Source of the DNA: Chrysaora quinquecirrha
Taxonomy: Eukaryota > Cnidaria > Scyphozoa > Semaeostomeae > Pelagiidae
Length of the DNA stretch: 64,000 nt
Assembly: GCA_014526335.1 (NCBI GenBank)
Contig: JACTAT010000128.1
Span: forward strand, 495,227-559,226
Reading direction: 5' to 3'
Part shown: in pieces, positions 47,601 to 58,754 of the stretch
Numbering within the stretch: the first letter of the stretch is position 1
How the letters are laid out: every line of letters starts with the position of its first letter
Program-made: the position numbers and the translations under genes
The notes under the pieces: generated by a model
Seen by the model: the letters and a program-made list of their open reading frames with translations, nothing else
Databases searched by the model: none
Told to the model about the DNA's origin: nothing

Positions 47601-49608
47601 CACCGACCATTGTATTTGCTTGGCCAGTGCAAATAATGGCTGGTCAAGTGCAAGAACAGGAGTCTGAGAAGGATTTAGGTGGTGAACTGCAGCCTTGATG
47701 ACGTGCATGCTATGTGCAATCATTGCCAGCGAATGGGCGTTCTCTGTAAACATCGGAAGAAGAGAAATGATCGCAGGAGAGTGCTCTGAGGGTTTGGATT
47801 GAGATGCACGATATGCAGCCCAAGACACAAAGTTACCAGCACCAACTCCTTCCATCTTAATGACAGCTTCAGCATGGATAAGCCAGTCTTCTTCATCATA
47901 TATGTGAGGGCCATCAGAGTCATCATCAGATTCTAGCAGCTGTTGCTGTACTACTGGTGCATATAGCTCGGTGGTACGTAATGACACAGGTGGAACCTCA
48001 GTGTAACTTGAGGGCAGTTGTGATATCTTCCTTGAGTTTGAGGAGTTATCATTGTTGACCATATCCGCATCTCTTCGCGTGCCAGTATTGTCAGTTGAAG
48101 GATGCTGTGCCAGAAATCGCTGTGCCATGAAATGAGCCCTGGCAGGTGGTTGAGCTTGGGTTGTGGTCAATATTGTCGACTGCGGCGGTTGTGAAAATTT
48201 CAGCTCTTAATTTAGCTGGACAGACAACTCCCTCTTGTTCATATCTTTGTATGACTGCATTTGACATTTCTGTAGACATTGACAAGAAGCGATCGTAGGA
48301 AATACATAGCCCCAGTTTAAAGAAGGCATCAAGAAGGGACCGATCCTTGTTGTTCCATGGATTTTAAGAGCCGTGTAAATAGGCAGTGGACACTCTCTTT
48401 GTCTGATGTGATGAGTGCTGCCTGTGGACTCTTGCCGATCTCGAGGTCTTGAAACGCTATTAAAACAATCAATTGTGCGATTGACAAACATGCTTGGCTG
48501 TCTGAAGGGTCAGTCTGTGTGGTAGAGCCTTTCATCAACATTGCAAGCAGTGTTAGCAGAGAGGGCGGCACAGAGTTCTTTTGACATTCTGAATTAAACG
48601 AGCCATTGAAAGAGTTCTTCACTTTTAAAACGTCTCTTCTCACAATATGGGCTGCTTTAGCAAGGCACCATGCGTCTGTATCCTTCTTCTTGACTTCACT
48701 CAAAACTCCACCGATTTCACTTCTTAGCACTAACTGAACATCTCTTCCCTCTGCATGCGCGCTAAGGTCAGGACATGAAGAAAGTACTCTCTCTTTTAAT
48801 CGTGTAGCATGTACTTTTCCTGAAAATGCGCCAAGCTCCTTTAGCTTACACGTATAGAATGCAATTAGATCTGACAGTGTAATTATTGCAGGCTTCTCAA
48901 ATTCAAGACGCTCCTGAATATAGGCAAGCAGCTCAGCAAAGGCAAGTTCTTCCATGTTGATTGTTGAATCATCGTCAGAGGCAAAGTTTGTACATTTCTG
49001 CTTCAAAGGCCTTGCCCGGTTATAAAATGCGACCAGACATTTGGCATGGTATTTTGCCTCAATTGCAACCATGTCTCCTGCAGATAGCTTAGCAATAACT
49101 TTCCTGTCATTAAGTAGCACTGCGCAGTCCCGCACATTTTTGTCGATTTGAATAGTTGAGGCAGAATGCAAGTTTTCAGGTTCCTCCTTCTTTTCACAAA
49201 AAAAGCATTGGTATCGAGGATCATAAGCCGCCTCACTGGATCGCCTTGCTTTGATAGGACTCGAGCAGGTTTCTTCTGGTAAATTCAAACTGTCATTCTG
49301 TTGCCCTTCCGTTTCTTCACTTTCAATGATCTTTCTTTTTCTGAGACGCTCTAGCTTTGTACTATTGAAACGATCTCTACACGATTTGTGCCAAGACGCT
49401 TTTGATCGATTAGATTTTGTTGAAATTCAATGCTGTTTTCAGCAGAGAACTCCAGTCCAATCACATCAACTCCAAGATTCTTAAATTCCGTAAGATCTTG
49501 TACAAATCTGATGTAGCCAGCACCGGAATCTTTTCTTTTTGAATTACCAGGACATTGTAAAGTCTCGTGAGTGCATTTCTGACATATGATACAGAGTGTC
49601 CAATCCAT
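44697..49608 (-). pseudogene. Academ transposase with XPG/FEN1-like nuclease and Cys-rich tail, several frameshifts
   Basis: From 49608: CIICQKC finger and ASWHKSCRDRF (49351-49608, then a frame change near 49405); second finger YQCFFCEKKEE and LSAGDMVAIEAKYHAKCL (48329-49288); a region with breaks near 48490, 48290 and 48120; a long domain (46779-48170); then, after a frame change near 46790, the nuclease N-part VDAVILDGAVIVQML with VDLVWDVYREDSLKK (45970-46773). An intron (45609 to about 45985, donor AAG|GTTCGT, acceptor TTTTAG) leads to CSHEEADTRLMVH, KSNDTDVVVL and ITGCDTVSFFGGRGKK, then CSCKTLCKGRCKC at the end. The acidic DG, WD, EAD, DTD and GCD positions are what an XPG/FEN1 active site needs. 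About four or five single-base breaks leave long intact stretches, so the copy is young or the sequence has errors. Confidence 0.75.
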
Positions 49609-50302
49609 GGCGGATCAGATAGAAACGAAGTCAAGATCGGTATTTGTTTCCACTGAAAAAATTACATTGCAAAAACCAAAACTTTAATGTAAATCAATAT
49701 GTAGGCTGTCCAAAGATTTTCTATTAGAAACTTTAGAGCACATTTCTTCTTTCCTGAGTTACTTGCAAGTTGCCCATGTGCTGACGGCCATTTTGAAAAC
49801 TGAGAGAGGACTGGGCTCGACAGGATAGCTATCTTTTACGCAATTAAGCAATTACATTTGCGTACTCTTTCACCCTTAGCTGGCAATATCATTTGTTGTT
49901 TTGCAAAATATTTACAAGTTTTATTATTGGTTTTTATTTTTACTCAGCAATTTTAATAAAACAGACATGAAATCATATCCTTTAATAGAAACCCTTCCAT
50001 CAAATACAAAATGTATGCTTTCTTAAATACAGCGTTCAAAGTGTGAAGTGTGATCTTAACAATGTAATTCAGGAGGAATGCATAACACTATATTTTCGAT
50101 CACCTCGAAAAGGTTCTATACGAAATTTTTTGAAATTATTGAAGTCAAGCACCGTTTTTCAAACTTGGCCTCGTTTCCATGCCCACCCTAGCAAGGCTTG
50201 CATTATACCTAACATCGTTATTTTTTAGCTCGTAAATGATTCTAGAACTTCTGCAGCAAATTATCGGAACTTAATAAGGAGACTGATTATGTTTTTTTGT
50301 TG

Positions 50303-50471
50303 GCCTCGTTTCCATGCAGGACATGCGCAGTTCCTGGTTTTTGGGCGTGATATTGACTGGCACTATATCAGAGATTGTTGCCCTTATGCTATTTAGTCAT
50401 TTTGCCAAGTTTCCTGCTTTAATCATTAATATGCACAATTCAGGATTTTTTTGTCGATAACAGCTGGACTA
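50303..50471. repeat. Academ right terminal inverted repeat
   Basis: Reverse complement of the left end with scattered mismatches and small indels, followed by TAA. The subterminal motif lies at 50303-50317 and again inside at 50168-50182. Confidence 0.8.
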
Positions 50472-50474
50472 TAA

Positions 50475-52730
50475 GGAATAACAGAATTGCAAAGGAAGAG
50501 AGTTACGCCCGTGAATACGCTGATTGGATTAACCAATCTTCCACCATATACTTTATCAGTATGCTCAGGAATCCATGTCAGTATTCCCTGCTTGGTCTTA
50601 CATTAAATAGTCTAAAGAATACGTCTAAGTTTCATAGAGACTCAGACATGGGATTTCTGAACGAATAGAACCAAGAGATTTTGCTGCAGATTGTTTGGTA
50701 TTTCAATCTATTTCTCGGGCAGTACATTTTTCTTTCTTAGTAACAGTAACCTTGTGTATGAAAGCATGATAGGGTAAAACAGAATGGAAAATGAAAGAAG
50801 AGGAGAAGAGAGAGGGGTATAGGATTTAAGAAAGCATTGGGGTTAATTTTCCACACCGTGAGTTTAGGAAGATGAAATCCGAAAAGGAGATACGTAAAAA
50901 TGCCCAGAATGTGAAAGGACAACTACAAATGATGCTTCCCTTTACATACTTTTATACTTTAGAGACTGCTAGTGTTCGTGTAACGATTGTATGCAGAGAA
51001 GCGAATAAGGGAAAGAAAATTTCTACTCAGTGGGGGCAAAAGAATAATCTTACCAGTAACATACTAAACTTGCTAGCCCAAACTAATATGAGTTTGCTTT
51101 ATATGATGTATAGCGTTAGGCAACTATATATAAAATAAAAACACTTCTTAGGTCAAATAGATTGATTGGATGAGTTACTAACACCATGCTTTTCTAGTGA
51201 GATTCAATTACAGAAAAACGCCATATAGTTTCTTATATTTTCTTATAGTCAGTTTTTTGTAAAAAACAATGACAAGTGAGTGTACGTAGCGAAAAACGCG
51301 ACATAACTACTTGACATGGAACAGTTTTAAAAACTTAATTAACTAGAAATTCATACTTTGGTGGCGTTTGAGCCTTAACTCTTTAAATGTTCTGAAATTA
51401 TAATAGCTCGAGCCTCAATAGAGGTTTCCGCAAAAGATGGCGGCCGTTTTTGCAAGTCCCTTGTTTTTATTAAGAAATTTGTAAGCGAATTGTGGGAAAA
51501 ATTTTCAAATTCAACGTCTGCAGCTATGCGAAATGCGTAACTAAATAAATTATTCCCAGAGTTCCATTCAAAAATCTTTGATAAAATTTTGCGGACACCT
51601 CTATACAGTATCTATAAAGTTCACTCCTATAGATAAAAAAGTGTGTATATAGTGTATATATTGTTATTGCACGAATAATCTGCTCTGAACAGAATGGACA
51701 TTAATTATCGATATATAAAAACGATGAAGAAATATATGACGATGTACAAAAATATTAGTGACTAAGGTCTTATAATAATGCAAAGAATCATCATTTCATT
51801 TATAGTACATATAGTTAGCAATACATTTCGAAGTGAACTTTCGTTAATTGATATTTCTTCATGAATCCTGAATAAGATGAAAATAAGAACATATGTTACC
51901 TTGAGACTTTGTAATAAATGTGTTTGAACATTAAAGATTTCCTTGATATCCACTACAGATACTGTGAACTGTCTTTGCCAGAGGGAGCATGAAGTGAATG
52001 AGAGTATTGTAAAGAGGGGTGTATATATGGGAAAAACGGAATTTAAATTTAGGGAATGACAAGGGTAAGTTGACGTACAACGTGACAGTCGAGAACAGAA
52101 AAAGGAAGGGATTGGCTTAATGGATATGTTGAGAATAGGCGACTAATTGTTTAACCTGCTCATAATTGGGAAACATTTGATTGTTGAAACCCCCACACAT
52201 AATTATGGAAATCACCGGGGAAAGATTGAATGGAATGACGATTTTTTTGACGTAACGGGGGTGCTTCTTTGCGAAAGGGAGGAAAAATTATATGAATGAA
52301 GATGACGGTTGCTCGGTCATGGTATTCTACTGTAAAATATTCTCCTCCAATCCTTTGGGTATGAAAAATAAGATGGGAAGAGTGGAAAAAATACTTACAA
52401 ATCTAGGACTTGAAAATTGTCACCTGATAAACTTCTTCGGTTTTGGTGTATTGAAAATACTGCGAAGAAAATTGCATGCATCAAAATCTGGCAATTTCAG
52501 GAAAGTCGAACATCATGGACCAGTTTCTTAGCTTCTTACAACAGTACAGTACTATATACTATACAGTAATGATGCAGTGTGTACGTTTCATTCAGTATAT
52601 GATAAGTTCAACAGATTGGTATCAAATTTTCCAACCTAGACTAAAGCTAGAAAATATGAAATAACCCTTGCCTGATTACAATTACATAAGTTCTTTTTCA
52701 TCGTTTATTTTGATTTTGTGATTTTTTTTA
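50475..52730. other. Gene-free stretch
   Basis: AT-rich. I see no coding region with motifs. At 50521-50537 GATTGGATTAACCAATC forms an inverted CCAAT pair. If the Academ insertion is removed, this lies within 210 bp upstream of the integrase-Ulp1-PHD gene start, so it could be displaced promoter sequence. Confidence 0.4.
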
Positions 52731-52850
52731 GTTTGCTTGTTTTATTTTGGTTATTTATTTGTGTTGTTTATTTGTATTTCGTGATTTTTGTTTTAGTTTG
52801 CTTGTTTTATTTTGGTTATTTATTTGTGTTGTTTATTTGTATTTCATATA
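52731..52850. repeat. 65-bp direct duplication
   Basis: GTTTGCTTGTTTTATTTTGG begins both copies, at 52731 and 52796. T-rich on the plus strand and close to the 3' end of the ORF that follows. Confidence 0.8.
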
Positions 52851-53077
52851 TCTTCAAACGTTTCCCAGTTTATGATTTTGATATCAATTGATTTTATATG
52901 AGATCTTGTTACTCTATACGATGCAGGATTTATAGTTGATCTGTGAATGGATTTCGAATCATCAATAACTAAACCCAATAGAGGAACAGCATCCTTACTT
53001 ATAATGAAATCCCAACAAACAGCAAACACTTTTTCATTCTCATCTTTTTCTTTTCGATATAGCGTGCAAGCAATCAT
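52844..53077 (-). CDS. Unrecognised 77-aa ORF at the end of the Polinton-like right half
   Basis: Starts MIACTLYRKEKDENEK and contains VPLLGLVIDDSKSIHRS. A tiny 21-codon frame precedes it (about 53090-53156). It lies downstream of the penton-like gene on the same strand with little spacing, so it may belong to the same transcription unit. I do not recognise the family. Confidence 0.35.
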   Translation of the reverse strand: MIACTLYRKEKDENEKVFAVCWDFIISKDAVPLLGLVIDDSKSIHRSTINPASYRVTRSHIKSIDIKIINWETFEDI

Positions 53078-53148
53078 ACTACATTTCTAACTGGTATCCA
53101 CTGGAAGTGGATTAACAAAATTTACACGTCTATTATTTAAAGTTACAT

Positions 53149-53983
53149 TCATATTACAGGTCTAATTCTAACTGTTAGTGATGTTTCTCCAATATATCGC
53201 TTTGCGGAATAGAGAGATGTTAATTTTATAGGATTCCCATCATCATCTACCAATGTTATTGGAATTTGTTGAAACTGCAACCTTTCCAGTGGTGTGAAAA
53301 TTATATTCTTTGGAGCATAATATCTAACATATGTATCGAGATCTGTATCGTAAAATGTTAGTTTTCTCAAAACTCGCCTTTTCTCAATACCACCAAGGTA
53401 GTTGCTTTCCAATAAATCGCATTCTATAATTATAGATCTATGTTCATTTAGATGAACACTGTCCTTTATTCTACTCAAACAGTTGATCTTCCCTCCGGTT
53501 AACGGATCACCATCTGCCTTCTTCTTATATACAATCAGATACATAGCCTGATGAGGTTGTATTCTATCAGAAGTCTTGTATTCAAAGTATTTCGTCATTG
53601 AACCATTTGGCAAAGTGTGATTCATTTGATCTTCCAAGCCGAGGAAATGGGCCAAAGGTCTTGGAAATTTTATGAGAAGTGCACTGGTAAATTTCAGTTG
53701 CTCTCCTATCCTAATGATTTCAAATTATCTTTCATTTCAAACTGTATCTTTGCAACAATCAATGATACTGATAACATGTTTTTCAACTGATAACCAAACT
53801 CAGAGAAATTCAATACACTATCATTGAAAAGCCTTTTGAATTCATAATACATGAGAGTATTATCGCCTGTTTCAATAATTTCTTTATCAAGGTAGATTTT
53901 TCATTAAAAAGGTCGTATATGCCCCAAGTAAGCAATCAGTAGCAAATCCCGAAGGAAGAACCAAATCAAATTCTTCATCACTC
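53149..53983 (-). pseudogene. Penton-like minor capsid protein, frameshifted
   Basis: A start at about 53983 (MSDEEFDLVLPSGFATD) runs about 32 codons to a stop near 53885; the continuation is in other frames with a further stop near 53720. The long ORF (53149-53655) holds KFPRPLAHFLGLEDQMNH (its first residues lie upstream of the Met), SIIIECDLLESNYLGG, IIFTPLERLQFQQIPITL and DDDGNPIKL. That succession, ending in a jelly-roll-like C-terminus, resembles the penton or minor capsid protein of Polinton/adintovirus-like elements, which forms the vertices of the shell. The assignment rests on pattern and on its place beside the integrase; sequence identity could not be tested. Confidence 0.5.
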
Positions 53984-55040
53984 ATATTGTCTCTAATTGA
54001 CGTACAGGTACAGCTACCCACTCATCAAATTGTGTAGGATAACCTCGCCATCTGATTAAATAGAAGTCTTTGCCTCCTTTTTTCTTAGTTTTCAACACTT
54101 GCTCGACAACAAATGTTTTTGGAAGATACACACGCTGTAGCTCTTCTTTGTAAAAATAATCAACTATCTTTTCACCTTGTAGATCTTCAATTTCATACAT
54201 TACTGGATATCTTTCTTTAAAGACTTTACTGAACTTGAATATTTCTTCAGTATAATTTTGCAGGTAATCTTTCTTAAACATTCTCTTTTTCAAACTCAAC
54301 CTTACATAATCTCCATTTTTGAAAAGCTTTTTATTTTTTCGTTTCTTTTTAAACAGTCTTTTCAAACAGCGTCGACATTGTCTTGGTTGACTTCAAAAGG
54401 TCTTATACCAATAGATCTGTAGTATGTATTATTGTATGAGTCGACAAAATCTTGTAAATTATCAATGTATCTCAACGTATTTCGTGCTGTAAAGTATCTA
54501 TACATTCGTCCTTTTAATGTTCTGTTAAATCGTTCAACAATTGCTGCCTTTTCTTCGTTATTTGCAGTGTAAAACCCAATATTGTTTTTCTCTAACAAAG
54601 CTTGGAATTCTTTGTTTATAAACTAAATGCCTTTATCGGATCGTACCTTTTTAGGTTTTCTTTCCGATAAAATTTCTTTTAAACGCATTGACAATTCTTT
54701 TGCAGTTTTTCATTTTAGAGGCTTTACCCACGCATTCCTTGCTAAAAGTATCAATACAGCATAATAGGAATGTAATGTTGTCGTTTTCTTATTACAATTG
54801 CATCATATCAACAAGATCACATTCCTACAAATAATCAGTGTTATTGGTTAGTATCCACTCTCGTTTAAAGTTCCTCCTACTTGGTTTGTGCAGTGAATAT
54901 GCAAGACTAGTTTTACTCCACTCTTCAACATCTTTCCTTTTCAAATTAGGAATCACTTTTTTGAATTCCCTATACGCTTTATCCAAACCCCCCAGAGAGC
55001 CCGGAACAGAAGGATCAGAATATAACTTTTCTGAACTCAT
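53982..55040 (-). pseudogene. Polinton-type integrase with chromodomain, broken
   Basis: From 55040: SSEKLYSDPSVPGSLGGLDK and the N-terminal zinc-type region, WILTNNTDYL before the first catalytic Asp, SDKGI then a TAG stop then FINKEF around the second Asp (54620-54650), and VERFNRTLKGRMYRYF with the catalytic Glu plus YNNTYYRSIG (54362-54598). The C-terminal ORF (53982-54365) adds a basic linker and a chromodomain DFYLIRWRGYPTQFDEW. Frame changes occur near 54830 and 54600. The enzyme would insert element DNA into the host genome; chromodomains are thought to bias target choice. It is inactive as read. Confidence 0.8.
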
Positions 55041-55254
55041 AATAAGTCAATTAACAATTCTAACAATTTAACAGTTGTACACTTTTTTCTTCGTCGCTTT
55101 CTTTTCTTATACTTTCTTCCTTTATTTATATTTATTTATAACCTTTTTAGGCTTTTTCTTCACTGGTTCATCGTCAGATTTGCTTGGTTCCATGACTATC
55201 TTCTCAAAAGAATCCATTTTCAATGTTTTTACTGAATTGTTGATGTCTATTTAT

Positions 55255-55800
55255 AGTCTTTTTTAGATTTGTGCACCACTAAAAGAGCTTCATTAGGGAA
55301 AATATTGGTGCAAAACCTCATATCTTCTCCAATCGATTGTGTGAAATCACAAAGTAAGTAGCCGTGCATTCTTGCTGTTGCAATTGTAAATGTCAAGGTT
55401 TTTGGAGATGAGGGTATAATTTGTCATGCAAGAGATCTAATTTGACTTCTATCGCAAGGATTCTTGAAAAGAACTTGATATTGAGTATTTAGAGCCAAAT
55501 TTCTCATTTCTGTTCCTCTTGGAAAACGGTTTTGCATCATAACAATGACGTTGATGTTTAGATGAGATCTTCTTTTTGTGAACAATTTTCCCAAAACTTT
55601 AAAGTTGGCAATTTAATGCATTAAACCATCGACAACAATAGTTAATCTTTTGTCTGATTTTTCGATTTCTTCGTACAAGTTTTCAGGTAGCTCAGTAATA
55701 AATCTACAATTCCCGTTAAAACTTTTTTTAATGCACTCAAACAATTCCGGTTGATTTGTTCCCGAGATCCACATAAGATTGGAATATTGTTACTCCGCTG
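55255..55800 (-). pseudogene. FtsK/HerA-type packaging ATPase, N-terminus lost
   Basis: Reading down from about 55790: MWISGTNQPELFECIKKSF, a Walker-B-like strand LTIVVDGLM followed by a stop (near 55617), a sensor-type strand INVIVMMQNRFPRGTEM, and LALNTQYQVLFKNPCDRSQI ending in LA, an in-frame TGA (near 55430) and then the C-terminal part (MHGYLLCDF). These blocks are the second half of the DNA-packaging ATPase of Polintons and related viruses. The Walker A half is missing: recognisable homology stops at about 55800, where SINE-like sequence and a minisatellite follow. Role in the family: pumping the genome into the capsid. Confidence 0.7.
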
Positions 55801-55984
55801 ACGTGGTACGTGGTACGCTTTTCCGACTTTTTCGCCGCCCGGCTGACCGTGGGGTAGGCGTGTCATCACCCTTTCGTTTTTTTCAAACTTCTCTCGCTTC
55901 TGGGGTAATTGGGGCTAACCCTTCCTTGAAGTGTGTCATTGGTGCCTGTTTGAACAATGGCCCGATTGTTTGCCTAAAGGAATT

Positions 55985-56085
55985 ATTGAAATCTGGAACC
56001 CGTGAGAATAGCTCTGTTGGTAAGGGCTCCTGTTTCGTGATGCAGGTTGTCGGAGGCAGGAGATCGATTCCACTCAGGGGAGAAT
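55985..56085 (+). mobile_element. tRNA-like SINE head with A and B boxes
   Basis: TAGCTCTGTTGG at 56009-56020 fits an RNA polymerase III A box, and GATCGATTC at 56062-56070 fits a B box, 41 nt apart. The segment resembles a tRNA 5' part through the T arm but lacks a clean clover-leaf end, so a tRNA-derived SINE is more likely than a tRNA gene. Body and tail are not delimited. Confidence 0.5.
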
Positions 56086-56376
56086 CGTTTTTCATCAGCA
56101 TTTTTTATTTCAGTAGTTTTCGTGGTGGAAATGCTTTTCTAAGCACAAGGAGACGTCTCGATCACTAAATCTTGCTTCGGAATTATTTTAAAATTCGTTT
56201 GGTGTTAATATTTTTCAATTGAAGTTCATCAAACAAAGTCCATTTTGCGTGAATATTCAGTCAACCGGTTTGAATCACGTTGTGCAAATGCTTTTAACCC
56301 TTTCAATGGAAACAAAATGCCATTACCAGATTTCAAAAGCTTATTCAGAAGTGCATTTTATTCAAAGAAAAGAAAC

Positions 56377-56400
56377 AAAAACCCTTTTAAAAGGGTTTTT
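56377..56400. repeat. 24-bp perfect palindrome
   Basis: Two A-rich arms of 12 bases each (AAAAACCCTTTT and its complement) meet without a loop. It lies among other AAACCCTTTT-like words also found near 4.2 and 6.7 kb. Confidence 0.75.
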
Positions 56401-56579
56401 CAAGAGTGCATTTGAAAGCCATCAAACCCTTTCCAAATGTGATTACGAAGTTTAAGCTGCCTTGATAGCAGTATCTGACCCTAACAGGACTGAGGAAGAT
56501 TAACTGCCACAAGACCAAGAAAGAGGATTCTGCAGTAAACCCAAGTTCTCGACGATCAGACGGAGAATACGTTCAATCT

Positions 56580-57640
56580 ATTATATTGCTACTTTTTCTA
56601 TCATGATCTTTGGGGGATCCTTTCAACGGGAAGGAAACAAGCCAAGGACAGCTAGAAAGGCAATATTTTCTTCCAAACATAAAAACCAGACCAACGAACT
56701 TGGCTAAGGAAAACGATGTGGAACAGAACTGCAGAGATTGAATAATAACAAGACTGAGGAACAGGACCACAGTACGGGACTGAAGACTACGAATAATTTC
56801 CGGACTAAGGAAAATGAACAATAACATGACTGGGGAACAGGACCAAGGAACGGGACTGCAGACCATGAACAATGTCAGGACTAAGGAAAATGAGCAACAA
56901 TAAGACTGACAAACAGGACCAAGCAACGGGACTGAAGACCACTAATAATTTCCGGACTAAGGAACATGAACAATAACATGACTGGGGAACAGGACCAAGG
57001 GATGGGACTGAAGACCACAAATAATTTCCAGACTAAGGAACATGAACAATAACATGACTGGGGAACAGGACCAAGGAATGGGACTGAAGGCCATGAACAA
57101 TTTCAGGACTAAGGAACATGAGGACTAACAAAACTGACAAATGGGACCAAGGAACGGGACTGCAGACCATGAATAATTTCAGGACCAAGGAACATGAACA
57201 ATAACAAGACAGAGGAACAAGACCAAGGAATGAAACTGAAGACCATTTCAGAGCTAACGAACAGGATAAAGGAACAGGACTGAAGACCATGAGTAATTCA
57301 AGGACTAAGGAACAGGATAAAGGAAGGGGAATGAAGACTATGAATCATCTCGGGATTAAGAAACATTAACAAGACCAATACTAAGGAACAGGACCAAGGA
57401 ACAGGATCGAAGAACTGAACAATAACAAGACTGAGGAACACGACCAAGGAAAGGGACTGAAGACGATTGATTATGTCAGGACTAAGGAACAGACTATAGA
57501 AAAAGACAAGTGCTGTGCACTGACTAATTTGAAACTCATTGTGGACTAAGGACCTCGCACTAAAACAGAGGAACAGAACTGGGATTGGCACTAGGAAAAG
57601 GGACCCTGCACTAGGACCAATGACAAACACTAAAGATTAG
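56580..57640. repeat. 76-bp minisatellite, about 12-13 copies
   Basis: AACAGGACC-type anchors at 56836, 56912, 56988, 57064 and 57140 give a 76-bp period. Units combine GGACTGAAGACCATGAACAA and GGACTAAGGAACATGAACAA. The outer copies are degenerate. Open frames on the minus strand are just readings of the repeat. Confidence 0.85.
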
Positions 57641-57859
57641 AAACTAGGACCTAAGTGCAGAGGCAGAGGTCATTGAGGCGGAGGTTCTTGAGGCGGACGT
57701 CTTTGAGGCAGAGGTCTTACAAGGTGGTGGTCTTAGACGGCAAGGGCTAGTAAATTCTTTACATCTAGCTATAACATTGAACTAATATCTATAACATCGA
57801 ACTAATGTTCACCTAATTTTAAACATCTCATGAATAACAACTGTATAACAACATTCAGT

Positions 57860-58711
57860 CTAGGCAAATGCCATGATTAAATTGTTTATTATTCTGCTCA
57901 ATATTTGCAGCAGATACATCGATGAGAAGAGACTTGGATGAGATAATTCATCATGCAGATTTTCAACTCTGGATTTGATTGTTTGATTCAGTCGACCATT
58001 CTTCTTCTTCAGCTCATCAAACATTGATTTCTTAAAGGATTCTTTCCCTTCAGCCAGCATGTCGGAGTTGACATAACTAATGTGAAATGATAGAAATCTG
58101 AAAGCATTATGTACCATACAATCTTGCTTGTGATCAGTAGCATCAATTTGTTTTGCCCACATCTCTGTAGTTGCACATTTTTCACAAAACTCTTTTGCTT
58201 TGTTGAAAATGTATTTCAGGAGAATTTCGGCATATGCTTCTTGCACTTGAACATCAATCTTTGTTGGATCTTCTTCTTGTTTCTTTTTCTTCTTTTGAAC
58301 CTGCTCATCATCATCACTTGCTGGTCTTTTCCATGATTGAGGTTTAAGCATTTTCAGATCAGCAAGCTTTCCATATAATGCTTTCAGCATTTCTTCTTTC
58401 AGATTTACTCCCGTCTTTGATGGCTTCTCATTCTTCCATCTTCGGATTCCAAGACAGAGTTGTAGAGGGAAATCACCATTTTTCTGCAAATAGATTTCAA
58501 TCTTATCCTCATATGCTTCTTCTTTACTCAAAACTTCAGTGTATAGTGTTAGAAACTGTGTGATCCTGCCAAAGTACTGCTTTGATTGAATGTGTACTCT
58601 GTTCTTCTCAAACAGACTTTCAGCATCTTCTCCGCGCAACTGGAATTGATCGTTTATGTTTTCATCAACTATTTCCAAGAGACGAGATAGTGCTGCATGA
58701 GAAATAGCCAT
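57860..58711 (-). CDS. Unrecognised 283-aa protein of the Polinton-like right half, intact ORF
   Basis: Intact frame from MAISHAALSRLLEIVDENI at 58711. It is largely helical and highly charged, with a nuclear-signal-like cluster (QVQKKKKKQEEDP) in the middle and two Cys-containing helices (KAKEFCEKCATTEMWAKQ) after it. I do not recognise the family. The ATG lies about 40 bp downstream of a heat-shock-element array, making it the best candidate here for heat-responsive expression. That it is uninterrupted among broken neighbours is notable. It could be a virion structural or regulatory protein of this lineage. Confidence 0.6.
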   Translation of the reverse strand: MAISHAALSRLLEIVDENINDQFQLRGEDAESLFEKNRVHIQSKQYFGRITQFLTLYTEVLSKEEAYEDKIEIYLQKNGDFPLQLCLGIRRWKNEKPSKTGVNLKEEMLKALYGKLADLKMLKPQSWKRPASDDDEQVQKKKKKQEEDPTKIDVQVQEAYAEILLKYIFNKAKEFCEKCATTEMWAKQIDATDHKQDCMVHNAFRFLSFHISYVNSDMLAEGKESFKKSMFDELKKKNGRLNQTIKSRVENLHDELSHPSLFSSMYLLQILSRIINNLIMAFA

Positions 58712-58754
58712 TGACCTTACAGATGCACCTTTTAGGTATCTTTCAGCACAGCCA

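Larger units (their letters stand above)
44320..50471 (-). mobile_element. Academ-type DNA transposon, near complete, with TIRs and candidate TSD
   Basis: The ends match as inverted repeats over about 165 bp (44320-44480 against 50303-50471). They start TAGTCCAGCTGTTAT and share GGGCAACAATCTCTGATATA and CCAGGAACTGCGCATGTC. TAA flanks both ends (44317-44319 and 50472-50474), a candidate 3-bp target duplication. A 15-bp motif GCATGGAAACGAGGC occurs twice in each end at mirror-image distances. The single minus-strand gene encodes zinc-finger domains, an XPG/FEN1-like nuclease and a Cys-rich tail. Academ transposons are known for an XPG nuclease, a Cys-rich finger and 3-4 bp duplications, which fits. 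The element lies about 140 bp upstream of the integrase-Ulp1-PHD gene start. Confidence 0.75.

Noticed and set aside
56009..56070. Functional tRNA gene
   Set aside because: A and B boxes are present, but acceptor-stem pairing and a clear anticodon arm are not.
55779..56168. Plus-strand 129-aa ORF
   Set aside because: Covers the tRNA-like SINE segment; composition is not protein-like and no motif was seen.
56573..57630. Minus-strand ORFs of 70-117 aa rich in Ser, Val, Leu and Cys
   Set aside because: They are translations of the 76-bp minisatellite with repeated peptides and no independent signal.
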